NCBI RefSeq assembly: GCF_018499875.1
Contig: NZ_JAHBAY010000002.1
Coordinates: 124,001 to 188,000, forward strand
Source of the DNA: Kineosporia corallincola
Lineage (GTDB): Bacteria; Actinomycetota; Actinomycetes; Actinomycetales; Kineosporiaceae
Direction: 5' to 3'
Length of the DNA stretch: 64,000 bases
Positions 34,515 through 43,757 of this stretch are shown here, in pieces. The notes below the pieces were generated by a model. The model ran no database searches. It had not been told where the DNA came from and saw only the letters and a program-made list of their open reading frames with translations. How positions within the stretch are numbered: the first letter of the stretch is position 1; each line of letters opens with the position of its first letter. The position numbers and the translations under genes were made by a program.

Positions 34515-35372
34515 CTACGGGCCCGTCAGCTTGTAGTGCAGCCGCACCACCGTGGCCGACCACAGGCGCAGGCTGTGGTCGGTGCGCAGCACGCCCTCGT
34601 CGTCCACGAAGATCGTGAACGTCTCGTGCAGCGGCACCCGGGCCGCGTGGGCGCGCCCGTGCTCGCTGACCGTCACGTACGCGCCGTCGGCCCCGAAAGG
34701 CCCGGCGGGGGAAGACAGTTCGAGCGCCCCACCGGCGAGGACGCGCGGGCGCAGGAACACCTGCACGTTTCCCGCCTCCAGCGGGAAAGTGACGTGCACG
34801 CTGGGGCGCCCGGCGCCGGGCAGGGTGCGCACCGTGTAGCAGCCGCTGAACACCCACTCCCCGGTCGCCCGCAACGTCCGCAGCCAGGCCGCGCCCTGCT
34901 GCGCACCGGCGCCGTCGAGCAGCGCGACGACGCGGCTGTCCATGCCGCGGGAGACGTCCAGCGGGCGGGTGGGCAGGGCGAGCTGGCGCAGCCGGCGGCC
35001 GAAGAACCGCGAGATCAGCTCCCCACCGGGCTGGAACAGCAGGTTCCACTGGGTCCAGGCGTCCATGCCCCAGCCGGCGGTGTGCTCGTAGAAGTCCCGC
35101 ACCAGCGGGTGCAGGTCGGCGGCCCGGAAACCCGGGCCGTCCAGCACCGACAGGTCGGCGTACAGCCCGGCGCCGGGCAGGTCGTGCACCGGCCGGCCGC
35201 CCAGGGCCCGCGCCGCCTGCTCCACCCAGGCGTCCCCGACGTCCGGGCCGGCATTACGCGGGGCGTCCAGCCAGGTGTGCTCACCGCCCAGGTCGACGGG
35301 ACGGCCGGTGAGCCGCCAGAACCGCCGGGTCGCGGCGTCGAGCGGGGAGAGATCGGGCACGGACGGCAGCAT
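34515..35372 (-). CDS. hypothetical protein, possible aromatic prenyltransferase-like fold
   Basis: 285 residues without a domain I recognise. It is rich in Trp, Phe and Arg, with WTQWNLLFQPGGELISRFFGRRLRQLALP, and its last 130 residues read as alternating beta strands (VHVTFPLEAGNVQVFLRPRVL, ETFTIFVDDEGVLRTDHSLRLW). No signal peptide or membrane span. ATG 35372 is taken as the start; the open frame continues upstream to 35567 but overlaps the lipoprotein gene antisense-like. The strand pattern loosely recalls alpha/beta-barrel or lipocalin-type proteins, but no family can be named with confidence. Confidence 0.5.
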   Translation of the reverse strand: MLPSVPDLSPLDAATRRFWRLTGRPVDLGGEHTWLDAPRNAGPDVGDAWVEQAARALGGRPVHDLPGAGLYADLSVLDGPGFRAADLHPLVRDFYEHTAGWGMDAWTQWNLLFQPGGELISRFFGRRLRQLALPTRPLDVSRGMDSRVVALLDGAGAQQGAAWLRTLRATGEWVFSGCYTVRTLPGAGRPSVHVTFPLEAGNVQVFLRPRVLAGGALELSSPAGPFGADGAYVTVSEHGRAHAARVPLHETFTIFVDDEGVLRTDHSLRLWSATVVRLHYKLTGP

Positions 35373-35416
35373 GCCATCCCCAGCTCTGTTGCCGCCGCCT
35401 TGCTGCCGACGGTGTC

Positions 35417-35965
35417 CTACTCCTCGAGCCAGGTCCAGTCGGCCGGGTTCGCGGAGTACCGGGCCTGACCCCACAACGCGGTGTCGTACGACACCGGCAC
35501 CTCGGTGGACACGCTCCACAGCACGCCGTTGCGGGTGCGGCTGACGCCGATGTTCGTGTCCGGGCACACGCCGGAGGCGACCGGCACCGACTCCACGCAG
35601 ATGGTCAGCGTCTCCTGCCCCAGGTCGAACCAGGCCTTGCGGGCCACGACCCGCTCACCGGAGGCGGTCTCGCGGACGTCCGGCGGCAGGAACCCGACGA
35701 ACGAGTACCCCTCCGGCAGCGTGACCGGAAGGCTCAGACGCAGCGCTCCGCCGTCCTTCTCGTACATGTCCAGCACGTCCTGGCGGGTGTAGGTGCCACC
35801 CAGGACAGGGTTCGCGGCCTTGGTCGTGGTGACCGGGGACGGCGAGGCGGTCTGCGGGCCCTGGTCCCGGGCCGGACCGGAGCAGGCGGCGAGGGCCAGG
35901 GCCACTGTCAGGCCGGCCAGCACCGGTCCCTTCCCGGGAACGGCCCCACCTCTGGTCGTGCGCAT
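35417..35965 (-). CDS. hypothetical lipoprotein
   Basis: A 182-residue exported protein. The signal sequence ends in lipobox LAAC, and a Ser/Pro/Thr linker (about residues 35-55) leads to a compact domain beginning VLGGTYTRQDVLDMY. There are two Cys residues (ICVES, VCPDT), likely a disulfide. ATG 35965 follows GGGAGAAGG. It is 44 bases upstream of the hypothetical gene at 34515 on the same strand and may form an operon with it. Confidence 0.7.
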   Translation of the reverse strand: MRTTRGGAVPGKGPVLAGLTVALALAACSGPARDQGPQTASPSPVTTTKAANPVLGGTYTRQDVLDMYEKDGGALRLSLPVTLPEGYSFVGFLPPDVRETASGERVVARKAWFDLGQETLTICVESVPVASGVCPDTNIGVSRTRNGVLWSVSTEVPVSYDTALWGQARYSANPADWTWLEE

Positions 35966-36159
35966 ACTGCCTTCTCCCTGGCCACATCCGGACGTCCGTG
36001 CACTTCCCGTGCGCACTGTGCAAGGTCGCACACCGGGGCAGCCGCCAGACGCGCGATCACGGCGGGCGCGGCAGTGCTCACCGAATGTTCAGACGCAGGT
36101 CGCCGAGATTTCCCGGCCTGCTCGGCAGATCCTCGTGGCGGCGCCGGCCGGGAACACTC

Positions 36160-36390
36160 TCAGGACAGCGCGGTGACCAGGAAGTCCAGGACGATCAGGG
36201 CGGCGACCAGCCCGGCGACCGCCATCACCAGCCACCGCACCAGGCGGACCAGCCGGGCCGGGATCGAGGTGGGTGGTTCCGGGGCGGGCCGGGCGCCGGG
36301 CACGGCGCTCATGCCCCGCACCACCAGGATGATCACCACGACCGCGACCACGGCGCCCATGATCAGGACGGCTGCTACGTCGGGTTTCAC
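36160..36390 (-). CDS. small two-span membrane protein
   Basis: About 76 residues with two hydrophobic segments (VAAVLIMGAVVAVVVIILVVRG and LVRWLVMAVAGLVAALIVLDFLV) joined by a Pro-rich loop. GTG 36390 gives the neatest protein and follows a G-rich stretch; the frame remains open to 36510 but that extension lacks coding character. Function unknown; a membrane stabiliser or small regulator is possible. Confidence 0.5.
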   Translation of the reverse strand: MKPDVAAVLIMGAVVAVVVIILVVRGMSAVPGARPAPEPPTSIPARLVRLVRWLVMAVAGLVAALIVLDFLVTALS

Positions 36391-36473
36391 GGCCGACCCC
36401 CAGAATGCTCGCGCCAGCGGCAGGTCTCCAGTGTGCAGAACCGGTCCGCACCGGGACAAGAGGAACGAAGCGC

Positions 36474-36502
36474 CCTGCCCCTTGTGACATCGTCGGGGCA
36501 GG
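36474..36502 (-). terminator. possible terminator of the GntR gene
   Basis: An 8-bp stem (CCTGCCCC / GGGGCAGG) with a 13-base loop begins 19 bases past the GntR stop at 36521. The loop is long, so the hairpin is only moderately convincing. Confidence 0.35.
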
Positions 36503-36520
36503 ACCGGCAAGGGGCCGGGA

Positions 36521-37246
36521 TCAGTTCCCCCAGACCGCCACGCTGCGCCGCACCGGTACGGCGTCGGGGTCGGTGGCGAACAGCTCGGGGGAGCGGCGGC
36601 GCACCCGCTCGACGTCTTCGAACACCGCCCGCAGGTGCCCGCGCAGGGTGGTGCGGGCGGCCTCGGTGTCGCCGGACAGCACCGCGGTCAGCACGTCGGC
36701 GTGCTGCTCGACGAACGGGCGGGGGGACGCCGCGTCGTACAGTCCCAGCCGCCGGGCCCGGTCGAGGTGCCCCTTGGCCGAGGCGACGGTGGACCACGAG
36801 TTGCCGTGGCCACTCAGGCGCAGCAGGGCGTGGTGGAACTCCTCGTCGAGCCGGAAGAACTCCTCCCGGTCGGTGCCCGCCACCTGCTGGCGCTCCAGGT
36901 TCTCGCGCAGCGCCGCGACCAGGTCGGGGTCGGGGGTGGCCGGGATGTCTTCCAGCGCAGCCAGTTCCACCGCCTCGCGGAGGAACTGCGCATCGGCCAC
37001 GCGGGTGGCGTCGACCCGGGAGACGAACGTGCCGACCTTCGGGAAGACCTGCACCAGGCCCTCTTCGGACAGCAGGATCATGCTCTCGCGCACCGGGGTG
37101 CGGGAGACCCCCATCTCGGCGGCCAGGTCGTTCTCCGACAGCGCCGCGCCCGGTGCCAGCTCCAGCCCCAGAATGCGCCGGCGCAGGGACTCGTAGACGG
37201 CCAGCCGACTGCTGCCACCGGCTTTACGGGGGGACATGCCCGTCAT
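36521..37246 (-). CDS. GntR-family (FadR/FCD) regulator of the hexonate operon
   Basis: About 241 residues. Residues 10-75 are the winged helix-turn-helix (LRRRILGLELAPGAALSENDLAAEMGVSRTPVRESMILLSEEGLV), and the rest is the all-helical FCD effector domain with the usual metal-ligand pattern (LDEEFHHALLRLSGH, EQHADVLTAV). It is divergent from manD and is the likely repressor of that operon, relieved by a sugar-acid intermediate. Start chosen at ATG 37246 with GGGAGGGAG about nine bases upstream; ATG 37237 is possible. Confidence 0.9.
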   Translation of the reverse strand: MTGMSPRKAGGSSRLAVYESLRRRILGLELAPGAALSENDLAAEMGVSRTPVRESMILLSEEGLVQVFPKVGTFVSRVDATRVADAQFLREAVELAALEDIPATPDPDLVAALRENLERQQVAGTDREEFFRLDEEFHHALLRLSGHGNSWSTVASAKGHLDRARRLGLYDAASPRPFVEQHADVLTAVLSGDTEAARTTLRGHLRAVFEDVERVRRRSPELFATDPDAVPVRRSVAVWGN

Positions 37247-37289
37247 CGTAATGGACTCCCTCCCGACCACGGCTTCTGAAGAACAAGTG

Positions 37290-37301
37290 CTTGTATACTA
37301 G
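37290..37301. promoter_or_regulatory. candidate GntR operator overlapping the manD -10 box
   Basis: CTTGTATACTAG is one mismatch from the palindrome CTTGTATACAAG, which resembles FadR-subfamily operators (TTGTATACAA core). It contains a good -10 hexamer, TATACT (37294-37299), so bound repressor would block RNA polymerase. A similar block, GCTTGTATA...TCTGC, recurs upstream of the transporter gene at 40175-40192. Confidence 0.6.
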
Positions 37302-37339
37302 CTCTGCACTCAAGCGCTGCCGCCGAAGGAGATGGGCCA

Positions 37340-38548
37340 GTGAGCACGATCGAGCGGGCGGAGGTCTTCGTGGCCTCCCCGGGACGTAACTTCGTCACCC
37401 TCCGGATCACCACGAGCGACGGGGTGAGCGGCCTGGGCGACGCCACCCTCAACGGCCGCGAGCTGGCGGTCGCCAGCTACCTGCGCGACCACCTCGTGCC
37501 GCTGCTGATCGGCCGCGACCCGGCCCGCATCGAGGACATCTGGCAGTACCTCTACAAGGGCGCCTACTGGCGGCGCGGCCCGGTCACCATGACCGCGATC
37601 GCCGCCGTCGACATGGCCCTGTGGGACATCAAGGGCAAGGTCGCGAACCTGCCCGTGTACCAGCTGCTCGGCGGGCGCTCGCGGGACGGCGTGCTGGTCT
37701 ACTCGCACGCCTCCGGCACCGACGTGCCCTCGCTGCTCGACGACGTGGCCCGCTTCCGCGACCTGGGCTACCAGGCGATCCGTGCCCAGACCGCGGTGCC
37801 CGGCATCGGCGGCAGCTACGGCGTGCGCAAGGGCGTGGTGTACGAGCCGGCCAGCACCAGCCTGCCCGACGAGCAGCCCTGGTCCACCGAGGCCTACCTG
37901 GACTTCGCGCCCACCTACCTGGCCGCGGTGCGGGAGAAGTTCGGCTTCGGGTTCCACCTGCTGCACGACGTCCACCACCGCCTCACCCCGATCGAGGCGG
38001 GACGCTTCGGCAGGGCGGTCGAGGACCTGCGGCTGTTCTGGATGGAGGACCCGACGCCGGCCGAGAACCAGGAGGCGTTCCGGCTGATCCGGCAGCACAC
38101 CACCACCCCGATCGCGACCGGCGAGGTGCTGAACTCGATCTGGGACGTCAAGGACCTGATCACCGGGCAGCTCATCGACTACGTCCGCACCACCGTCACG
38201 CACGCTGGCGGAATCACGCACCTGCGAAGGATTTTCGACCTGGCTGCGCTCTACCAGGTGCGCACCGGGTCGCACGGCGCCACCGACCTGTCGCCGGTCA
38301 GCCTGGCCGCGGCCGTGCACCTGGACCTGACCGTGCCGAACTTCGGCATCCAGGAGTACATGCCGCACGTCGCCGAGACGATGGAGGTGTTCCGCACCGG
38401 CGTCACCCTCTCGAACGGCATGCTGGACGTGGACGAAACCCCCGGCCTGGGCGTGGAGTACGACGAGAAGGCCGCCGAGAGCTATCCCTACGACCCGAAG
38501 TACCTGCCGGTCGCCCGCCGTCTCGACGGGTCGGTGCACGACTGGTGA
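37340..38548 (+). CDS. manD: D-mannonate dehydratase-type enolase superfamily enzyme (ManD)
   Basis: A 402-residue enzyme predicted to dehydrate D-mannonate (or D-gluconate) to 2-keto-3-deoxygluconate. It matches ManD/RspA proteins along its length as I recall them: CPGRNFVTL-like [78 protein letters not shown] and FGIQEYMPH. Mg ligands Asp (LLHDVHH), Glu (MEDP) and Glu (TGEV) are in place. High- and low-efficiency ManDs differ in ways I cannot score by eye. GTG 37340 follows AAGGAG; the stop overlaps the next gene (GTGA). Confidence 0.9.
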   Translation: MSTIERAEVFVASPGRNFVTLRITTSDGVSGLGDATLNGRELAVASYLRDHLVPLLIGRDPARIEDIWQYLYKGAYWRRGPVTMTAIAAVDMALWDIKGKVANLPVYQLLGGRSRDGVLVYSHASGTDVPSLLDDVARFRDLGYQAIRAQTAVPGIGGSYGVRKGVVYEPASTSLPDEQPWSTEAYLDFAPTYLAAVREKFGFGFHLLHDVHHRLTPIEAGRFGRAVEDLRLFWMEDPTPAENQEAFRLIRQHTTTPIATGEVLNSIWDVKDLITGQLIDYVRTTVTHAGGITHLRRIFDLAALYQVRTGSHGATDLSPVSLAAAVHLDLTVPNFGIQEYMPHVAETMEVFRTGVTLSNGMLDVDETPGLGVEYDEKAAESYPYDPKYLPVARRLDGSVHDW

Positions 38549-40140
38549 GCAACAGAACTGAGGACGACGAAACCCCCGCCGGCGGCCTGGCGCAGGACCA
38601 GAACCTGACGCTGGAGAGCCTGCACACGCTGGCGGCGGACCGCCGCCCGGCCGTCGACCCGCGCGACCTGGCGCCCCGGATGGTGCATTTCGGGTTCGGC
38701 GCGTTCCACCGGGCGCACCAGGCGGTGTACACCGAGGCGGCCGCCGCGGCCACCGGCGAGAAGTCCGGCATCGTGGTGGTCGCCCCGCGCGACGCCGCGG
38801 TGGTCGGGCGGGCGCGGCGCCAGGACTACCTGTTCTCGGTGACCACCCGGTCCCCGGCCGGCAGCGCGCCGAAGGTGGTGGGCTCGCTGGTCGGCGCGCT
38901 GCACATGCCCACCGACGGTGCCGCGCTGCACGAGCTCATCGCCTCGCCGGGCGTCACCACCGTCACCCTGACTGTGACCGAGAAGGGTTACCACCGCAGC
39001 CCTTCCACCGGCCGGCTGAACCTCGGCGACCCGCTGATCGCCGCCGACCTGGACCTGTGCCGGGCCGGTGCGGCAGGTACGTCAGGTACGGGTTCCGGCG
39101 ACGTGCCCCCGCTGCGGACGGTCGTGGGCACGCTCGCGGTCGCGCTGGCCCGGCGCTTGCGCACCGGCGGCGCCCCGATCGACCTGGTCTCGTGCGACAA
39201 CCTCGACGCCAACGGCCCGGCCCTGGCCGGCGTGGTGCGCGACTTCGTCACCGCCGCGCACTGGCCCGACGGCGACCGGCTGCTGGACTGGATCGACACC
39301 GGCGTCGGTTTCCCCTCCACCGTGGTGGACCGGATCGTGCCCGCCACCACCGGGGCCGACCTGGACCAGGCCGCCGCCCGGCTGGGGGTGCACGACGCCC
39401 TGGCCGTCACCGGTGAGCCGTACCGTCAGTGGGTGCTGGAGGACGCCTTCCGCGCGGCCCGACCGGCCTGGCAGCACGGCGGGGCCCAATGGGTGGACGA
39501 CGTGGGCCCGTTCCAGCTCACCAAGCTCCGGCTGCTCAACGGAAGTCATTCCGGGCTGGCCTATCTCGGCCTGGCGGCGGGCTGCCGCACCGTCGCGGAC
39601 GTGCTCGCCACCGGCTGGGGCGAGAACTTCGTGCGGGGCTTCGCCGCCGAGGCCGCCGGCTCGCTGCCGCACGTGCGCAACGGCACGCCGCAGGCCGGGC
39701 CGGATCCGGCCCGCTACGCCGACGACCTGGTGTCCCGGTTCGCGAACACCGCCATCCACCACGAGCTGCGCCAGATCGGCTCGGACGGGTCGCTGAAACT
39801 GCCCCAGCGCTGGATCCAGGTGCTGCGGGAGCAGGGAGCGGGCTCCTCGTCGTCCATGGTTGGACAGCAGGTGGGACAGCGAATGGGGTACCACCAGACG
39901 CTGGCGCTGGCGGCCTGGGCCAACGCGACCCGGCCCGACCCGGCCACCGGCGGGCAGCTGTTCGCCACCACCGACCCGGCCGCCGCCGCCCTGGCCGCCT
40001 GCTGGCAGGGCCCGCCCGCGGGGGTGATCGGCCGGTTGCTGGCCGTTCTCGGCGCGCCGGACCTGGCCGAGGACACGTCCCTGACCCAGGCTGTGGAGTC
40101 GTTGCTGCCCGCGTTCGCCGCGGGCAGCGTCCCGCTGTGA
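38545..40140 (+). CDS. uxuB: mannitol dehydrogenase family: D-mannonate oxidoreductase (UxuB-like)
   Basis: About 531 residues of the long-chain polyol dehydrogenase family. N-terminal [18 protein letters not shown] is the Rossmann start; [15 protein letters not shown] and [12 protein letters not shown] follow; the catalytic Lys lies in [17 protein letters not shown]. In this operon it most likely interconverts D-fructuronate and D-mannonate with NAD(H), feeding ManD. Mannitol and altronate oxidoreductases share the fold, so specificity is inferred from the neighbours. GTG 38545 overlaps the manD stop by four bases. Confidence 0.85.
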   Translation: MSNRTEDDETPAGGLAQDQNLTLESLHTLAADRRPAVDPRDLAPRMVHFGFGAFHRAHQAVYTEAAAAATGEKSGIVVVAPRDAAVVGRARRQDYLFSVTTRSPAGSAPKVVGSLVGALHMPTDGAALHELIASPGVTTVTLTVTEKGYHRSPSTGRLNLGDPLIAADLDLCRAGAAGTSGTGSGDVPPLRTVVGTLAVALARRLRTGGAPIDLVSCDNLDANGPALAGVVRDFVTAAHWPDGDRLLDWIDTGVGFPSTVVDRIVPATTGADLDQAAARLGVHDALAVTGEPYRQWVLEDAFRAARPAWQHGGAQWVDDVGPFQLTKLRLLNGSHSGLAYLGLAAGCRTVADVLATGWGENFVRGFAAEAAGSLPHVRNGTPQAGPDPARYADDLVSRFANTAIHHELRQIGSDGSLKLPQRWIQVLREQGAGSSSSMVGQQVGQRMGYHQTLALAAWANATRPDPATGGQLFATTDPAAAALAACWQGPPAGVIGRLLAVLGAPDLAEDTSLTQAVESLLPAFAAGSVPL

Positions 40141-40157
40141 ACGGGGCCCCACCCCTC

Positions 40158-40187
40158 TTGTCCTGACGAACAGAGCTTGTATATTTC
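40158..40187 (+). promoter_or_regulatory. promoter and candidate operator before the hexonate transporter
   Basis: TTGTCC (-35, 40158-40163) and TATATT (-10, 40180-40185) are spaced by 16 bases. The -10 lies within CTTGTATATTTC (40176-40187), which matches the CTTGTATACTAG element at the manD promoter over the first eight bases, and both are followed by TCTGC. This suggests a second, co-regulated promoter inside the operon. Confidence 0.55.
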
Positions 40188-40245
40188 ATCTGCCACACAA
40201 GGGTGTCGTGTTGGGGCGCCCGGTCGATGAGCAAGGGAGCAATCG

Positions 40246-41631
40246 ATGAGCACTGAAGCGTCGGCCGTGAACGGCACGGCCCCGCCGGCGCGGTCCACCC
40301 GGGACCTGTCCCGGGCCGCGATGTCCGGATGGCTCGGCACCGCCATGGAATTCATGGACTTCCAGCTGTACTCGCTGGCCGCCGGCCTGGTCTTCAACAC
40401 CATCTTCTTCCCCGACGTCAGCCCCGCGATCGGCCTGATCGCGGCGATGGCCACCTACGGCGTCGGCTACTTCGCCCGGATCGCCGGCGCGTTCTACTTC
40501 GGGCGGATGGGCGACACCATCGGCCGCAAGAAGGTCCTGTTCATCACCATCGCGATGATGGGCGGCTCGACCACCCTGATCGGCGCGCTGCCCACCTACC
40601 AGGCCATCGGCATCCTGGCCCCGATCCTGCTGGTGCTGCTGCGCCTGGTGCAGGGCTTCGGCGCGGGCGCCGAGATCGCCGGTGCCACGGTCATGCTCGT
40701 GGAGTACGCGCCGAAACGCCGCCGCGGCCTGATCTCCTCGCTGGTCGCCCTCGGCACCAACACCGGAACCCTGGTGGCCACCGGCATCTGGGCGGTCCTG
40801 CTGGCCGTGCTGAGCGACGAGCAACTCCAGAGCTGGGGCTGGCGGATCCCGTTCCTGGCCAGCTTCGTGCTGCTGGTCTTCGCGCTGTGGGTGCGCCGTA
40901 ACGTCAAGGAGAGCCCGGCGTTCGAGGGCCGCGACGACGTGGTCGACGGCGTCGCCCTGGACCGGGCGGAGCTGAAGAAGGCCGAAACGGCACACGGGCA
41001 GAGCAAGCTCGAGGCCGGGCTGAAGCAGCGCAAGGGCCGGGCGTTCGTGCTGGCCCTGCTGCTGCGCCTGGGCCAGGCCGGCAACTCCGGCCTGATCCAG
41101 ACCTTCCTGGTCGGCTACATCAGCAGCACTCTGGCCATGGACAAGGCCGTCGCCACCGACGCCCTGCTGATCGGTGCCGCCACCGGGTTCGTCACCGTGC
41201 CGGTCATCGGCATGCTCAGCGACCGCTTCGGCCGCCGCCCGGTCTACATGCTGATGAGCGGCCTGTCGGTGCCGCTGGCCTTCCCGGCCCTGCTGATGAT
41301 CACCAGCGGCAGCAACTCCACCCTGATGCTCGGCATGATCCTCGGCTACAACGTCTCGGTGCTCGGCCTGTTCGCCGTCGAGAACGTCACCATGTCCGAG
41401 ATGTTCGGCGGCCGTAACCGGTTCACCCAGGTCGGCGTGGCCAAGGAACTGGGCGGCATCCTCGGTGTCGGCATCGGCCCGACCATCGCCGCCGCCCTCA
41501 CCGCCGCCACCGGCAGCTGGTGGCCCGTCGCCGTCATGCTCATCGTCTACTCGCTGATCACCTTCGTCACCGCCTACCTCGCCCCCGAGGTGCGCGACCG
41601 TGACTTGTCCGCCCTGGAGGACGCCGCATGA
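40246..41631 (+). CDS. MFS transporter, metabolite:H+ symporter (MHS) family
   Basis: A 461-residue permease with about 12 spans. MEFMDFQLYSLAAGLVFNTIFFP, RIAGAFYFGRMGDTIGRKKVL, RLVQGFGAGAEIAGATVMLVEYAP and RGLISSL are MHS-family signatures (ShiA/ProP/citrate carriers). Between the operon's enzymes, it most likely brings in the starting sugar acid with protons. ATG 40246 follows AAGGGAG; the nine bases CGATGAGCA around the start also occur 18 bases upstream. Its stop overlaps the dehydrogenase start (ATGA). Confidence 0.9.
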   Translation: MSTEASAVNGTAPPARSTRDLSRAAMSGWLGTAMEFMDFQLYSLAAGLVFNTIFFPDVSPAIGLIAAMATYGVGYFARIAGAFYFGRMGDTIGRKKVLFITIAMMGGSTTLIGALPTYQAIGILAPILLVLLRLVQGFGAGAEIAGATVMLVEYAPKRRRGLISSLVALGTNTGTLVATGIWAVLLAVLSDEQLQSWGWRIPFLASFVLLVFALWVRRNVKESPAFEGRDDVVDGVALDRAELKKAETAHGQSKLEAGLKQRKGRAFVLALLLRLGQAGNSGLIQTFLVGYISSTLAMDKAVATDALLIGAATGFVTVPVIGMLSDRFGRRPVYMLMSGLSVPLAFPALLMITSGSNSTLMLGMILGYNVSVLGLFAVENVTMSEMFGGRNRFTQVGVAKELGGILGVGIGPTIAAALTAATGSWWPVAVMLIVYSLITFVTAYLAPEVRDRDLSALEDAA

Positions 41632-42650
41632 GGGCCGCCGTGGTGCACGGTGCGCGCGACCTGCGCATCGACGAACTGCCCGATCCCGAGCCCGGCGAGG
41701 GCGAGGTGCTGATCGCCGTCGAGTGGGGCGGGATCTGCGGGTCGGACACCGCCTACTACCGCCATGCCGCCTCCGGCACCGCGAAACTGAAGCATCCGCT
41801 GGTGCTCGGGCACGAGATCGCCGGGCGCATCGCGAGACTCGGCGACGGTGTGACCGGGCTGCACGAGGGCCAGGCGGTCACCGTGCACCCGGCCACGCTG
41901 GTCGGCGACGGGCTGATGCCCGAGCGGCTGGCCGGGCGCACCAACCTGTACGCGCCCTGCCGCTACTTCGGCTCGGCCGCGTTCGACCCGCACACCGACG
42001 GCGGCTTCAGTCAGTACCGCACCGCCCGCGCCGACCAGATCCGGGTGCTGCCCGAGCAGGTCGGCACCCGGCAGGGCGCCCTGGCCGAACCACTCGCGGT
42101 GGCCCTGCACGCCGCCGGGCGGGCCGGGAACCTGCGCGGCAGGACGGTTCTGGTGAACGGGGCCGGCCCGATCGGCTCGCTGGTGGTGGCCGCCGTGAAG
42201 TTCCTCGGCGCCGGCACCGTGATCGCCTCCGACGTCAGCGACCAGGCCCTGGCGATCGCCGCGAGGATGGGCGCGGACGCCATCGTGAACGTGGCCTCGC
42301 AGCCGCTGCCGGACGACGTCGAGACCGTGTTCGAGGCCTCCGGCTCACCTCGCGCCCTGGGCGCGGTGCTGCGGGCCACGGCCCGGGGCGGCACCCTGGT
42401 GCAGGTCGGCAACCTGCCCGGCGCCGAGATCCAGGCCGTGCTGGGCGATCTGGTCACCCGCGAGATCACCTGGACCGGCTCGTACCGGTTCGTCGACGAG
42501 ATCACCGACGCGGTCGTGGCCCTGGGTGCCGGCCTCGACGTCACCCCGCTGATCACGCATAGCTTCGACCTGGAACAGGCGGTAGAGGCGATGGACGTGG
42601 CACTGGATCCGGCCAGTGGCAGCAGTAAGGTCATGCTCCGGATCGGATGA
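41628..42650 (+). CDS. idnD: L-idonate/L-gulonate 5-dehydrogenase-like (IdnD/RspB), zinc-dependent
   Basis: A 340-residue medium-chain dehydrogenase. The catalytic zinc site is GGICGSD, GHE and the later AEPLAVALHA. The NAD site reads VNGAGPIGSLVVAAVKFLGA. RYFGSAAFDPHTDGGFSQY is nearly diagnostic of L-idonate 5-dehydrogenase. The four-cysteine structural zinc loop is not evident (only one Cys in LYAPCRYF). In RspB systems the same type of enzyme oxidises L-gulonate to D-fructuronate. Starts within the transporter stop (ATGA). Confidence 0.85.
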   Translation: MRAAVVHGARDLRIDELPDPEPGEGEVLIAVEWGGICGSDTAYYRHAASGTAKLKHPLVLGHEIAGRIARLGDGVTGLHEGQAVTVHPATLVGDGLMPERLAGRTNLYAPCRYFGSAAFDPHTDGGFSQYRTARADQIRVLPEQVGTRQGALAEPLAVALHAAGRAGNLRGRTVLVNGAGPIGSLVVAAVKFLGAGTVIASDVSDQALAIAARMGADAIVNVASQPLPDDVETVFEASGSPRALGAVLRATARGGTLVQVGNLPGAEIQAVLGDLVTREITWTGSYRFVDEITDAVVALGAGLDVTPLITHSFDLEQAVEAMDVALDPASGSSKVMLRIG

Positions 42651-42684
42651 TGTGAGGCATGATCCGCATCGAGGGAACGGAAGT

Positions 42685-43686
42685 GTGAACGTGGTTGTGA
42701 CGGGTGGCCGGGGTACCGGCGTGGTCACTCTCGGCGAGACGATGGCACTGCTGACGCCGCCGCCGGCCCCCCGCCTGCGCGACGGCGCCGCGATGACCCT
42801 GGGCATCGGGGGAGCAGAGTCGAACGTCGCGATCGCCCTGGCCCGGCTGGGATTCGGCAGCACCTGGATCAGCCGGGTCGGCGACGACGACTTCGGCACC
42901 CTGATCACCCGTGAGCTGCGGGCCGAGGGCGTCACCGTGCTGGCCGAGCGCGACCCGGCGGCCTTCACCGGGATGATGGTGAAGGAGGCCCGGGGCGGGC
43001 GCACCCTGCGGGTGCGCTACTACCGCAAGGGCAGCGCCGTGTCCCGGCTGTCGGTCTCCGACGTGGAGCGTTATGCCGGGGTGATCGCCGCCGCCGACGT
43101 CCTGCACGTCACCGGCATCACCCCGGCCCTCGGGCCGGCACCCGCGCAGTCCGTGCTCGCTGCCGTCGACATCGCCCGCGAGCACGGCACTTTCGTGTCC
43201 TTCGACGTCAACTTCCGCTCCGCCCTGTGGGCCCGCGAACAGGCCCAGCCGGTGCTGGCCGACCTGGCGCGCCGCGCGGACCTGACCTTCGCCGGGCCGG
43301 AGGAGGCCGCGCTGCTGCTCGGCGCCGACCCGTTCGCCGTCCATACGTTTGAGGACGGCGAGAAGCTGGCCCGCGAACTCGCCGCCGCCTTCGGTGCCGG
43401 GATCGTGCTGAAACTCGGTGCCCTGGGCGCGATCACGCTCCAGGACGAGGACGCGCACCACGGCCCGACCACGCCGATCGTGGTCACCGACCCGGTCGGC
43501 GCCGGCGACGCGTTCGTCGGCGGCTACCTCGCGGCCCTGCTGGAACAGCGCCCGCCGCTGGAGTGCCTGTCGCTGGCCAACCGCATCGGCGGTGCGGTCT
43601 GCCAGGCCCCCGGCGACTGGGAGGGCCTGCCCACCCGCGCCGAACTGCCCGCCCTCGGCGTGACCGGTGCCGAGGTCGAACGCTGA
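42685..43686 (+). CDS. kdgK: 2-keto-3-deoxygluconate kinase, PfkB family
   Basis: A 333-residue ribokinase-like sugar kinase. GIGGAESNVAIALARLG is the substrate-binding signature, and DPVGAGDAFVGGYLAALL the C-terminal PfkB motif with the catalytic Asp. In this operon it should phosphorylate 2-keto-3-deoxygluconate (made by ManD) to KDPG. GTG 42685 follows GAGGGAA about seven bases upstream. It is 34 bases after the dehydrogenase. Confidence 0.88.
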   Translation: MNVVVTGGRGTGVVTLGETMALLTPPPAPRLRDGAAMTLGIGGAESNVAIALARLGFGSTWISRVGDDDFGTLITRELRAEGVTVLAERDPAAFTGMMVKEARGGRTLRVRYYRKGSAVSRLSVSDVERYAGVIAAADVLHVTGITPALGPAPAQSVLAAVDIAREHGTFVSFDVNFRSALWAREQAQPVLADLARRADLTFAGPEEAALLLGADPFAVHTFEDGEKLARELAAAFGAGIVLKLGALGAITLQDEDAHHGPTTPIVVTDPVGAGDAFVGGYLAALLEQRPPLECLSLANRIGGAVCQAPGDWEGLPTRAELPALGVTGAEVER

Positions 43687-43757
43687 GGGGCTCTCGTCGT
43701 CCCCACGCACTTTGCCGGTAACCCCCCCGTACCAGCTGACGTCTCAGGAGATCCTTC

